Positions 19,266-28,500 of a stretch of 64,000 nt of DNA are shown one piece after another. The translations under genes were made by a program, and so were the position numbers. Origin of the DNA: Macrosoma leucophasiata (taxonomy: Eukaryota; Arthropoda; Insecta; Lepidoptera; Hedylidae); the NCBI GenBank assembly GCA_036365455.1, contig JAWQUS010000001.1, positions 25,033,001-25,097,000 of the forward strand, in the 5' to 3' direction. Under the pieces are notes generated by a model. It saw only the letters and a list, made by a program, of their open reading frames with translations, made no database searches and was not told where the DNA came from. The number at the start of each line of letters is the position of its first letter. Position 1 is the first letter of the stretch.

Positions 19266-20000
19266 ACGACGACCCGGTTAGTCCAGCGGTGTAAGATGAC
19301 CGTTTGATTCGAAGGATCGCGGGTTCGATCCCTGTACCGGGACAAATATTTGTATGGCCTACAGATATTTGTTTCGGGTCTGGGTGTTTGTGTATTTTGT
19401 AGAAATTAAACTTGCGGATTTTCTCGCGTATACAACACTCCCAAACTTCTTACACCCGACGTTTCGGTCGCTTTCCAGCTACCGTGGTCACGGGCAGACT
19501 AATTCGACGATGTTCAGCCTGGTCTTATATAGCTGAGACGGAACACAACCCTAGTGCGATGTAAACTACTAGTGGCGCCATCTATCGAGAAATTACTGAA
19601 AACTATGTTTCCATGTCATGCTAGCGCCACCTGTTTCTGAGGCGTCTGGCATAACGGTCCGGATTCACGCAAAAATTACTAACCGTATCTCGTGGTTTTG
19701 CAGATTTACTAGTTTGGGATTTCAATTTGGATATAATTGGATCCCAATTCGTCGACAAACGCCAACCATCCTCTCTATTGAAATTTGGATGCTTTTTAAT
19801 CTCAATAGCCTCCCTGACCGAAACGTCGGGTGTAAGAAGTTTGGGAGTGTTGTATACGCGAGAAAATCCGCAAGTTTAATTTCTACAATGTACGAAGCTC
19901 GCGAAAACCTACGAAAACGTTGTTTGTGTATTTGTTGTATGTGTACAACTGCACCCACAACACAGGTTTATACCTAATGTGGGGCTGTGAGTATAAGCGT
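19266..20000 (+). repeat. Family B SINE interrupted by a Penelope-like insertion
   Basis: The 5' part, 19266-19397, has CCCGGTTAGTCCAGCGGTGT and B box GGGTTCGATCCC. The 3' part, 19921-20000, has TGTATGTGTACAACTGCACC to GGGGCTGTGAGTATAAGCG. TGTTTGTGTATTT is repeated at the break (19385-19397 and 19921-19933), marking the duplicated target of the inserted element. Confidence 0.85.
19397..19920 (-). mobile_element. Penelope-like element fragment with inverted ends
   Basis: An insertion of about 524 bp in the SINE, with a 12-13 bp target duplication. Its two ends (19397-about 19469 and about 19816-19888) are inverted copies over about 73 bp, starting TTGTAGAAATTAAACTTGCG. A further 32 bp lie outside the right copy. 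Between the ends the minus strand encodes REAIEIKKHPNFNREDGWRL and then STNWDPIISKLK, typical of the C-terminal GIY-YIG endonuclease region of Penelope-like elements, followed by the CACGGTAGCTGGAAAGCGAC segment. RT is absent. Inverted terminal copies and long irregular target duplications are known for this class. Confidence 0.75.
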
Positions 20001-20043
20001 AAAAAAAATAAAAAAATAGTGCATGATGCCAGCATACTCTAAC

Positions 20044-20245
20044 TGCCTCGGTAGCCTAGAGGTAGCAGGCCACTACTACTACGCTGAGGTCCTAGGTTCG
20101 ATGCCCGGGTAGGGGGTTATCAGAGATAATGGTGTAAAGTCCTTTATCTCTGGTTCTATTGGGTTATTTCCATTTTCTGGAAATTTCCCAGTACCTCGAA
20201 GTTTGGCAATGTGATTACAGGCGTGAAGTTACGTTTACGTGACGA
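20044..20245 (+). repeat. Family C SINE with internal deletion
   Basis: tRNA-like head TGCCTCGGTAGCCTAGAGGT with B-box-like GGTTCGATGCCCGGG. Then come TATCAGAGATAATGGTGTAA, TTCCATTTTCTGGAAATTTC and AAGTTTGGCAATGTG, with a jump straight to the extreme 3' end ATTACAGGCGTGAAGTTACG. The roughly 110-bp middle block seen at 62330-62440 is missing. Confidence 0.8.
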
Positions 20246-20247
20246 CG

Positions 20248-20318
20248 GTGCTAAACAAGCATGCAGTTTGCAGTTCATGGATAGGAAGTACCGACTGCAG
20301 CCTATAGACATCTGTACA
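20248..20318 (-). repeat. Family R 3' fragment, inverted
   Basis: GCTAAACAAGCATGCAGTTT and GACTGCAGCCTATAGACATC match the tail-side blocks of family R on the minus strand. The rest of the family is absent here. Confidence 0.6.
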
Positions 20319-20554
20319 ATTTTGTTTTATTTTAAAGTCCTAAGTACCATAAAATATTAAACAATATTTTTGTAGTTGACTGTACACAATCCCCTCACAA
20401 TTTTGTGGTCGGGCGAGTTGACGACAGAAATATTATAAAAATTTTAAAGGTGCCAATTCGCCCAATCCGGCGAGTTTTTGTCGGGCGAGATGACGAAAAA
20501 CCCACAAAAACCAGAGGTAAAATAATGGACATACGTTACTATCCTTGAAACTTT

Positions 20555-21045
20555 AGTTGTTGTGTCTCTGTGACGAAGTCATACATTATCATCTAACCGG
20601 CACACGACACTGCTTAACGCTGCCATTTTTTTTTGAATGGACAGTGTTACTGTTCGCAAAATGCCTCTACAGTGTAACCGGACATGAGAGGCGCATAGCT
20701 CCTATGGAAACTCGGCCTGGAATAATCGGTTGGTAACTCCCCTGGTGTTGCAAATGTTCATAGGCGACCACTTTCCATCAGGTGGCCCGTTTGCTTGTCT
20801 GTCAACCTTCAGACATAAAAAAAAATAATAACGTAGTTGGCACTTTAGCGCGAGTGCCATACGGCCGCACTGTAGTGCCCACTGCGTGGGGAGAGGGTGG
20901 CGACGAGTCTAAGGGCACCTCCGAACGAGGTACGGACCTCCACTTAGGGCGTCTGCTAGAGGGGGTTGTTTCTGATGTCATACATGAACGCTGCCAATGA
21001 GGGCAATTACATAGGTAATGCGGTGGTGCCTACGCCCTAGAGTAA
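20555..21045 (-). repeat. Family R split by a 360-bp composite insertion
   Basis: Left part 20555-20625 (CTGTGACGAAGTCATACATT, CTAACCGGCACACGACACTG) and right part 20987-21045 (GCAATTACATAGGTAATGCG, GTGGTGCCTACGCCC) are successive segments of one inverted family R copy. AACGCTGCCA is present on both sides of the break (20616-20625 and 20987-20996), a likely 10-bp target duplication. Confidence 0.65.
20626..20986 (+). mobile_element. Jockey/CR1-like 3' end inside family R
   Basis: Plus strand 20755-20832 reads ATAGGCGACCACTTTCCATC, then AGGTGGCCCGTTTGCTTGTC, then TGTCAACC and an A-rich run. This is the same 3' end as the remnant at 12558-12680 in opposite orientation. The right part (20833-20986) is a GC-rich segment I do not recognise. 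The T-run at the left edge suggests more than one event. Confidence 0.5.
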
Positions 21046-21399
21046 AAAATAATCCAGTAAGGAAGATCCTCTAAGAATTTCGTTTTTGGATTGTATTTGG
21101 ATGTATACTCGCATAAATTAATGTAGTTTTACCTTCACCTCAGAACAATGCGCGTAGGCGTAAACGACTGTTTATCTAATAAATCTTGTTTTATGAATAT
21201 GGCAGGTATTCAACAATAATAAACAACTAATGCTATTCATGCTGCTGATTACAACTACTCGTTGTGTTGTGAGGGATTAATACTAAGGGCCAGCCTTTAC
21301 TGATGGGAGATAGCGGAATGATGGTACCTTTTAATAATGGTATGGCCGAGACCTGACGACTCCAATGCTCGCTAATGGAGAGTTTTTCCACTAGTGCAG

Positions 21400-21932
21400 T
21401 CAGTCAACCAAACAATGGCGGTCAAATCATTCCAATAGGGCAAATATAACAGCGGTTTACTGGTAGTAGAGCTCGCCGGCGTAGGCGCCACCACGTTACC
21501 TAATATACTTGACGCTAAATGATGATGTTCAAGACTATCAAGTTCCGGTCAGGTGGTAATGTACGGCCCTGTAATCTCCAATACAAAGGCATAATACCTT
21601 AGACCTCGGGAGTGGCAACGCATCTACATTGAAATCTCCAGTCTCATGTACATGTTTATATGCTACAGTATTACTTATCATCAATGTAAGCTGTATGCTT
21701 GTTCACCACATAGAAACATTAAAAAAAACCGCGGGACATCAGTGACGCGAGATAAAACTATCTGCGATTGCTAATCCGCATGCCAAGCGTGAAGATTAGG
21801 TATGGCATATTCTGTTCTAGTAACTCACAACACTGTTGTGGTCTCTAAGAATCATCATTGAAGAATATTCGGGGAAGGCTTTTGTCCAGTAAACGTCTTA
21901 CAGCTGAAGTGAGGACGATGATGACTTGTAGT
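21400..21932 (+). repeat. Family Q repeat interrupted by a family R copy
   Basis: Left part ACAATGGCGGTCAAATCATTCC (21412-21433) and right part GATAAAACTATCTGCGATTG, AATCCGCATGCCAAGCGTGA (21750-21932) are parts of family Q in order, ending in GATGATGAC. Family R at 21462-21735 sits between them, so R inserted later. Confidence 0.65.
21462..21735 (+). repeat. Family R repeat, nearly full length
   Basis: From TTACTGGTAGTAGAGCTCG to ACATTAAAAAAAACC. The blocks GTTCCGGTCAGGTGGTAATG, TACGGCCCTGTAAT and ACACAAAG-like ATACAAAGGCATAATACC are in order. More diverged than the 8452 and 13835 copies. Confidence 0.8.
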
Positions 21933-21934
21933 AG

Positions 21935-22165
21935 AACTCCAATGTCTGAGCTCAAGGTCATATGCTCTACCGCATTTCCTGATCTTGCTCAGCTGTATGT
22001 TCCGGCCAGGTATCTAATACGAGTATAATGTACTGCCGATCCATTTCCGGCACAGAGGCATTACATTTTTTGTGTGGATGAGTAAGAGGCTACAGTATTC
22101 ACGTAGACTTAGGTGTACCCTAAGTAAACTGTATGCTTGTTTGCCACTTTAATGACATAAAATAA
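21935..22165 (+). repeat. Family R repeat, diverged
   Basis: Recognisable by AGTAGAACTCCAATGTCTGA, TATGTTCCGGCCAGGTATCT, CCGGCACAGAGGCATTACA and GTAAACTGTATGCTTGTTTG, in family order with many substitutions and a deletion in the middle. Confidence 0.6.
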
Positions 22166-23164
22166 ACAGTTTATTTGTCTTTGAAGATGTTGATAAATTA
22201 TAGAATCTAGTACGATGGATGTGAATTTCACATTTATTTCCACACACATACAGGCATAAAAACTTAAATATATATAAAGGCATATAAAATAGTTCTTATG
22301 TAAGTCACTTAACTTTAATAACTCCTTTGTACATAAATATATTAACTGGTACATAAAATTGGTACATTTCAATTAAAAATAATTATGTTTTTGTTCCGTG
22401 GGGTGAGGGCCTGGTGATCTGTAAACACAGGTTTATCCCATTCGCAGACACCAGAGCTCTTCACGAAAATAAAGATTTTATTATTTATTATTTTACCAGA
22501 AATCGTAGAAATAATTCGTATTTCTCCGAAATTCAGTCCTGAAAGAAAACGTCTACTTTCACCTACATCATTATACAACGCACAAGATGTCATGTTTTCA
22601 ATATTGGCATCACAATTTTAATATAAACACCGCGTGCTCGAGTTGTTAGACCATACCCTAACGTGCCGACAGTAAAGTTTAAAAGGTATTGCGTACACGT
22701 GTGTGTGGCAGCGTGGATTACACACAATCAGTGTTTACAGCGCCGTTTATATGCTGTTTAATTAATTAAGGAACAATGTCGGTGTTGTAATTAAGTCGAA
22801 GACGATAATGATGTGTGTTTACGAGACTATGGCTGTGTATTCATGATACACCATATTTTTTTCTTCTGTACTGAAGGCAGGGATTGAAAGCGGTGTATGT
22901 ATGTGTTCTCCCATACATTTTATTTTTTCCTCTGAACTCGCATTTACTCTAAGCGTAGGTATGCCACGCACCTTGCGTAGGCCACGTGGCGCGGGGCGCG
23001 GGGCTGCGTGGTGACGACGGCATGCTCTTTTGAATTGTTGAAAACATTTTTTTTTTTTTTTATCAAGATTTGAAAAAAGTCGTAGAACGAATGTTGTTGG
23101 AATTGATGTAGGGACGCTAACTGCTAGAGGTGATGCGCTAATTTCAATTAACCCTGTATAAGTT
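22166..23164. other. Stretch of about 1 kb with no supported gene
   Basis: Minus-strand frames at 22369-22593 and 22819-23169 show no known motif. 22970-23030 is locally CpG-rich (GCGCGGGGCGCGGGG). No repeat family of this window is present. Confidence 0.35.
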
Positions 23165-23262
23165 CTCAATAGCTCTAAAGATTACAATTTAAGGGCAGGT
23201 AGATTAGGTAATGCGTACCTGCACCCTCGGGCTCCGACATAAGAGTTTTATCACTAGCGAAA
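23165..23262 (-). repeat. Family R head fragment, inverted
   Basis: GATTACAATTTAAGGGCAGG, TAGATTAGGTAATGCG, GCACCCTCGGGCTCCGACAT follow the inverted family R head. Diverged. Confidence 0.5.
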
Positions 23263-23824
23263 TATTATTGATCACATTCTATTGACGACAACTAATTAGA
23301 ATTTAAACAGAGTAAATAACTCATTCGTACCCGTAGTAGCCTATTACCAAGCGAACTACGCAGTTAAATATAATTTCTATCCACAACAATAAAATTAATA
23401 ATAAAAATTAATGGAGATATTACATGACGAGCGACAACAGATAAGTATTAAGCGTTAAGTGCTCATAATTTAATTGAACTTCATGAGAAGAGCACTCATC
23501 GTCTAATGCGTCAATCGCTTTTAAGCTCCACTTGTCTTAATGCACAATAAGATCCTTGTTATAGGACAAATTGAACATACCAACAACGCCGGAACTATAA
23601 GAAACTATTGCAATATAGCCTTTATTACGCGCACGTTAAGTGCCACAAGCCATGCGAGCTTGGTCTGTCGCCGACTGTACATTTTATCGGAACGCTGTTC
23701 ACGGTTCGTTTATTTTTGTTACAAATGGTGTACTGATTGAAAAATTAGTTTGCTATGTATGACGTCATAACAATATAAGAACGATTTAAAGCTTCCGAAA
23801 CATTTATTCTTAAGCTGCCACTTC
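23263..23824. other. Gene-free stretch
   Basis: AT-rich sequence. The frame at 23540-23740 has no recognisable features. Confidence 0.35.
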
Positions 23825-23929
23825 CCCGCGACTTTGGCCGTATGCTATTTGGTTTGGGTACAAAAAGTAACCTATGGTCTTTCGTTGGGTTCTGACTCTC
23901 TGTCACGGCTTATTTTCGAATTCGGTCAA

Positions 23930-24145
23930 AAATCAATGGCGGTGAAGCCATTCCAGTGGGGCGGTAGTAGGTGCAATAAAGGAACATGGGCAGCAGCATC
24001 CTGCGATAAAACTACTGCCACTGCGATCGTCAATCCGCATGCCAAGAGTGGCGATTATGGATTATCCCTTATGAAGAAACTTTGGCCTATCAGTGGACAT
24101 CATTCGGCTAAAATAAAGATGATGATGATTCTTTGTATGGAGATA
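23930..24145 (+). repeat. Family Q repeat with GAT tail
   Basis: The most complete copy. It contains AATGGCGGTGAAGCCATTCC, GGCGGTAGTAGGTGCAATAA, CATGGGCAGCAGCATCCTGC, ACTGCGATCGTCAATCCGCA and GCCAAGAGTGGCGATTATGG, and ends with GATGATGATGATT. Reads like the 3' end of a non-LTR element with a microsatellite tail. 23825-23900 upstream carries the common GACTTTGGCCGTATGC repeat end. Confidence 0.65.
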
Positions 24146-24569
24146 TAAACAGTATACGTATACAGTAGGCTTTACAACCTTGACCTTGAGCATTTTGGAC
24201 TTATTGCTAGAAAACCCTGTGATACTCTGAAACAACGGCTGATTATTGGAAAGGTAAATGTCAAGAGATACGAGGTAGAGAGACTAGAGAGACTATTGAC
24301 CTTGCCACAAGACAACGAATCGAAATCGGAACCATCACAATGCTCACCAGTGAGCGAACAACTGAAGGTGAAGGTTGGATAGTATAACTTTTTCATAATG
24401 AAACAGTAGAAATCGAGTGTCTGTAATAATTAAATATTTTTCCAAAAAGCTGATAGGGGGCAAATTGAAATTTTACAAAATTGAAATTGAAATTTTACAA
24501 AATTTACTTCAAGTACTGCTTCAAAACTTTTAAAGAATGCGGTTTCCATAAACGTCTTTAAATCATATG
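24146..24569. other. Host flank of the BEL insertion
   Basis: No gene. It contains a short local duplication, AAATTGAAATTTTACAAAAT, repeated near 24463-24500. The last five bases, ATATG (24565-24569), are the BEL target site. Confidence 0.4.
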
Positions 24570-25484
24570 TGTGCAGGACGCTCATGAATAATGTACAGTG
24601 TTAGTGATTAAAAAACAGTTTTGATAGTGATCGGCCATACAGTCCTCAATAGTGTACGTTGTCAGCGCGTAGACAACCAATAACAATCGTGTTGCGTAGT
24701 CGTCAATAGCATAGTACACAATAGTATACGTTATCGGAACGTAGATAGAGCTTAAGTGACCAATAGCGTTAGAGTATTGTATAACTTCTATTTTTAGATT
24801 TTGACTTTGTTATGTAATAGTTGTGATAATTTAGAGTGTAATTAATAGTTTTGTGTCACTTAAAGCTCGTTTGTGTTTAATATTACTTTGTTTTATCTAA
24901 TTTAACAGTTTTTTGTGTATAATTTCATAGTTTAGCATAGCATGTTTGTTTATTTGACTTTGTTTTATAGTTTTTAACATTTGAAATAGTTTTATGTTTG
25001 TTTTATTACTGTAATATGTAAATTTTATCTGAAAATAAAGATTTTTGATGTCTGTTGTTTCCTTTCGGTAATGATCTGAGATACATAGAGATTTTAATTG
25101 GCCAAATAGATCTAATAGCTGATTGGTTGTTCGAATCAACCAATCATAGATAGTAAAATTTGTTTGCTTGAAATTTAAATATCTCTTGTGATTGGTTACT
25201 TGAACCAACAACCAATCACAGGAGGTTTTCTTAAGCTCGATGACCTTGAGATTTTAGAATAAAAGTAGGGCACTTTTGTATGGCCGGTACAGTTCGTCGA
25301 CAGCACTCGGAATACTCGGATCACTACCTAAGGAAGAAATCAGAAGGAAAATAATAGTGAACAGTGAAAAAGCGTTTTATTAGAACATCCAGTAGAGCGT
25401 GTCACCCTGGTTCGCTTGCGCTGCTTTATCCGCCATACGGCGTGAGTCTTCAATCCAGTCAATAGTAAAGTGTCGTGTCTGACA
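24570..25484 (+). repeat. BEL 5' LTR
   Basis: 915 bp, from TGTGCAGGACGCTCATGAAT to GTGTCGTGTCTGACA. It holds repeated CCAAT sites arranged as two hairpins (25121-25145, 25188-25219) and a TATA/initiator pair near 25256-25295. An AATAAA at 25034-25039 lies upstream of that putative start, so it is unlikely to be the poly(A) signal for a transcript starting there. Confidence 0.96.
25110..25295 (+). promoter_or_regulatory. Putative BEL LTR promoter: CCAAT hairpins, TATA-like box, initiator
   Basis: Two inverted pairs of CCAAT boxes: GATTGGTTG/CAACCAATC with a 7-nt loop at 25121-25145, and GTGATTGGTT/AACCAATCAC at 25188-25219. Downstream lie an AGAATAAAAG TATA-like box (25256-25265) and TACAGTTCG (25288-25296) about 30 bp further, close to the arthropod TCAGT initiator. 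The start site is inferred from spacing only. The same structures occur in the 3' LTR at about 31963-32148. Confidence 0.5.
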
Positions 25485-25510
25485 TTTTTTGGTCCAGTTC
25501 GAGCCGGATA
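25485..25510 (+). promoter_or_regulatory. Likely BEL primer-binding region
   Basis: A few bases after the LTR comes TGGTCCAGTTCGAGCCGG, the TGG start expected of a site pairing with a tRNA 3' CCA end. I could not assign the tRNA with confidence. Confidence 0.45.
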
Positions 25511-25540
25511 AGAAGAAATTACGCCGTATACGCGGTCAAG

Positions 25541-28500
25541 ATGCCAATTACGCGTTCTACAGGAAGAGGACGTACACAGCCATCTACAGCGGAATCGTCG
25601 CCAACCACAGAAGAATCGACGCAGTCTGGTACTACCGAAACTACCAGTTCTGCGAACAACACATCAACAGAGGCGACTACGACCACAGCCACGTCCGCAT
25701 CCGCGTCCACGTCGAAGACAACAGAAACGGAACGCAAGAAATCGAACAACCCGTCAGATCCGAGTACCGCGCCCGATCCGAGTGCTGTCGAAAGGCGAGC
25801 TGTCAATCCGAGTCCCGCTCCCGGCCCGAGTGCTGTCGAGCCGCGAGCAGGCAATCCGAGTGCTGTCAATCCGTATAGTAAAGGTACCGCCGCGAGTGTC
25901 GTCAACCCGAAAACCGTCGCTAGTGCCGCCACCGCGAGTACCGTCGTCGCGAGCGCCGTTATCCGGAGCGCCGCCGCCGAACAGACAGCGTCTTCACAAA
26001 TGAAGAAACAGGGCGTCACGCCACAAATAGAACAGGAGGCAATGAAGAACCTCAACAAGCCAAGATCTAGAAGATCTACGAAATCATCAAAGTTGGCCAA
26101 GGCCAAAGAAAATCTTGCGCGTGTTCAAGTCGAGCTAGCACAAGCGCAGATCGCCGTGATAGAAACGGAGTTCGACAACGAGGACGACGGCTCCGTGTTT
26201 ACACAGATAGAACAGCATGATAGAATCGATGCCTGGCTGCAGAACCAGCCACAAGCACCTACGATGTTTGCGATCGAACCCATTCGAAGAATAGAGGCTG
26301 AAGAAATTAGAAGATCGCCTATAGAAGCGGAACAACAGCAGTATGGACAGCAACAGCAACAACAGAATTATTATAGAGCTGCGCCATCATTCACTCCGCA
26401 CCAACAGCCGCCTGCCGGTCCGCAGCCTTCATCAGAGCTCGTGCTACTGGCAGACGCGATCTCTCAATTTGCGAAAACAGCCAACAAACCGAGGGCGATC
26501 GAACTACCGATATTCAACGGTGCATATCAAGACTGGCTGTACTTCCGTGCTGCGTATCAAGAGACTGAGAACCTACATACGAAGCTGGAGAATTTAAACA
26601 GACTCAGGAGAAACCTGAAAGGAAAAGCGAGAGAAGCTGTGGAAGCACAACTGATAACGAACTCCGATCCATCTATTATTATGGAAACTTTGGAAGCCAG
26701 GTTCGGCAGACCAGATGCCATAGCAGCAGCTGAGATAGAAACTCTTCGTGCCCTACCCCGTCTGACGGAATCGCCAAGGGACATCTGCATTTATTCAACG
26801 AAGATTTCTAATGTCGTTGCCACTCTGCAAGCTCTCAACTGCATCTACTACCTGTACAATCCAGAGGTCGGCAGATCAATAGTCGAGAAAATGGCTTCAA
26901 CTCTACGCTTCAAGTTCTACGAGTTCGCAGCGCTACTACCAAGAGAAACTCCTGAACTTATCAAGCTTCAACGGTTCCTCAAGAGAGAAGCTGAGATCTG
27001 CGGTCCATACGCGCAGCCAGAAATAGTTACAACGCAGTATCAACAGTCAAGTCAACAATCGAGTCATCTAAATAGACGAAATCATCGAGTTAACACAGTA
27101 ACAGAGAAACCTATAGTAAAGTGCCCAGTATGTGAAGAAACTGGACATGCCGTCATCAACTGCGATATCTTCAAGAAACAGAATAGTAATGAGAGATGGG
27201 ATACAGCCAAGAATCATCGACTGTGCTTCAAGTGTCTTCGCTACCGATCGAAAACGCACTTTTGTCAACAGCGTGTCTGCGGTATCGACGGTTGCAAGTA
27301 CTATCACAATAGAATGCTACACTTCAGAAGGAGTGCCAGCAAGCCAGAAGATGATCACACAGAGAAAACAGAAGCCATCAACTCAGCATGGGTGTCAGCA
27401 GGAAGACAGTCATACTTGAAGATCATTCCAGTAACAGCGTCAGGCCCTGATGGCGAAATAGATACTTACGCCTTATTGGACGACGGGTCAACAGTAACGT
27501 TAATAGATAACAGCATCGCCGACAAAATAGGAGCGACAGGACCCGTCGAACCACTCCGCATAGAAGCGATCAACTCACTTAAGACAGGAGAATCTGCATC
27601 AAGGAGAGTTAGCATCACACTGAGAGGTGTCAATAATAGAAAAGAGTCCATACAAGCGAGAACAGTGAAGAACTTGCATGTCACAGCACAAGAAGTGTCA
27701 AGGCGCCGCATCAAGGAGTGTCGACACCTGCGTGGCATCACTAATTTCATCACCTACAGTGAAGCGAAACCTGGAATACTCATCGGTCAAGACAACTGCC
27801 ACCTACTGTTGTCTACGAAGGTGAAGAAAGGCACTAAGAACCAACCAGTGGCATCACTCACGCCACTGGGCTGGGTCTTGCATGGCAGCCACAGTAACGC
27901 GTCGAACAGCGTTGACTTCGTTCACCACCTGACTGAAGAACCGACCGATGAAAATCTGGATGATATGATGAAACAGTACTTCGCCATGGACTCCTTGGGC
28001 ATCACTCCGAAGAAGCCTCAGTCAGACCCAGAAGAAAAGGCTCTTCGTATTCTACAGCGTAACACAGCACAGAGAGAAGATGGAAAATACGAAACTTCAC
28101 TTCTATGGAAAACAGAAGAAGCAACTCTGCCTGATAATAAACAGAACTCACTGAAGAGGCTCTACAGTATAGAAAAGAAGCTTGATCGCGACGATGGCCT
28201 GAAAAAGAAGTATACAGAACAGATGGAAGCTCTCATCTCCAAAGGTTACGCGGAGCGCGCACCTGAACAGAAAACAGAAAATAGAACCTGGTACTTGCCA
28301 CATTTCGGCGTGGTGAACCCGATGAAACCAGGCAAGCTGAGAGTTGTCCACGACGCAGCGGCCAAAACAAAAGGAGTCTCCCTCAACGACCTGCTCCTCA
28401 AGGGACCTGACCTTCTCCAGTCCTTGCCTGGGGTCGTCATGAGGTTCAGACAGCACTGCATCGCCGTCACAGCTGACATCGGAGAAATGTTCATGCAAGT

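Noticed and set aside
24897..25211. 104-codon minus-strand frame, repeated at 31750-32064
   Set aside because: It lies wholly within the BEL LTRs, so its duplication reflects LTR identity. No protein motif.
25489..26106. Long alternative frames over the BEL Gag N-terminus (plus 25489-25878, minus 25519-26106)
   Set aside because: Shadows of the GC-rich, repetitive Gag coding sequence; codon sense and motifs are only in the 25541 frame.
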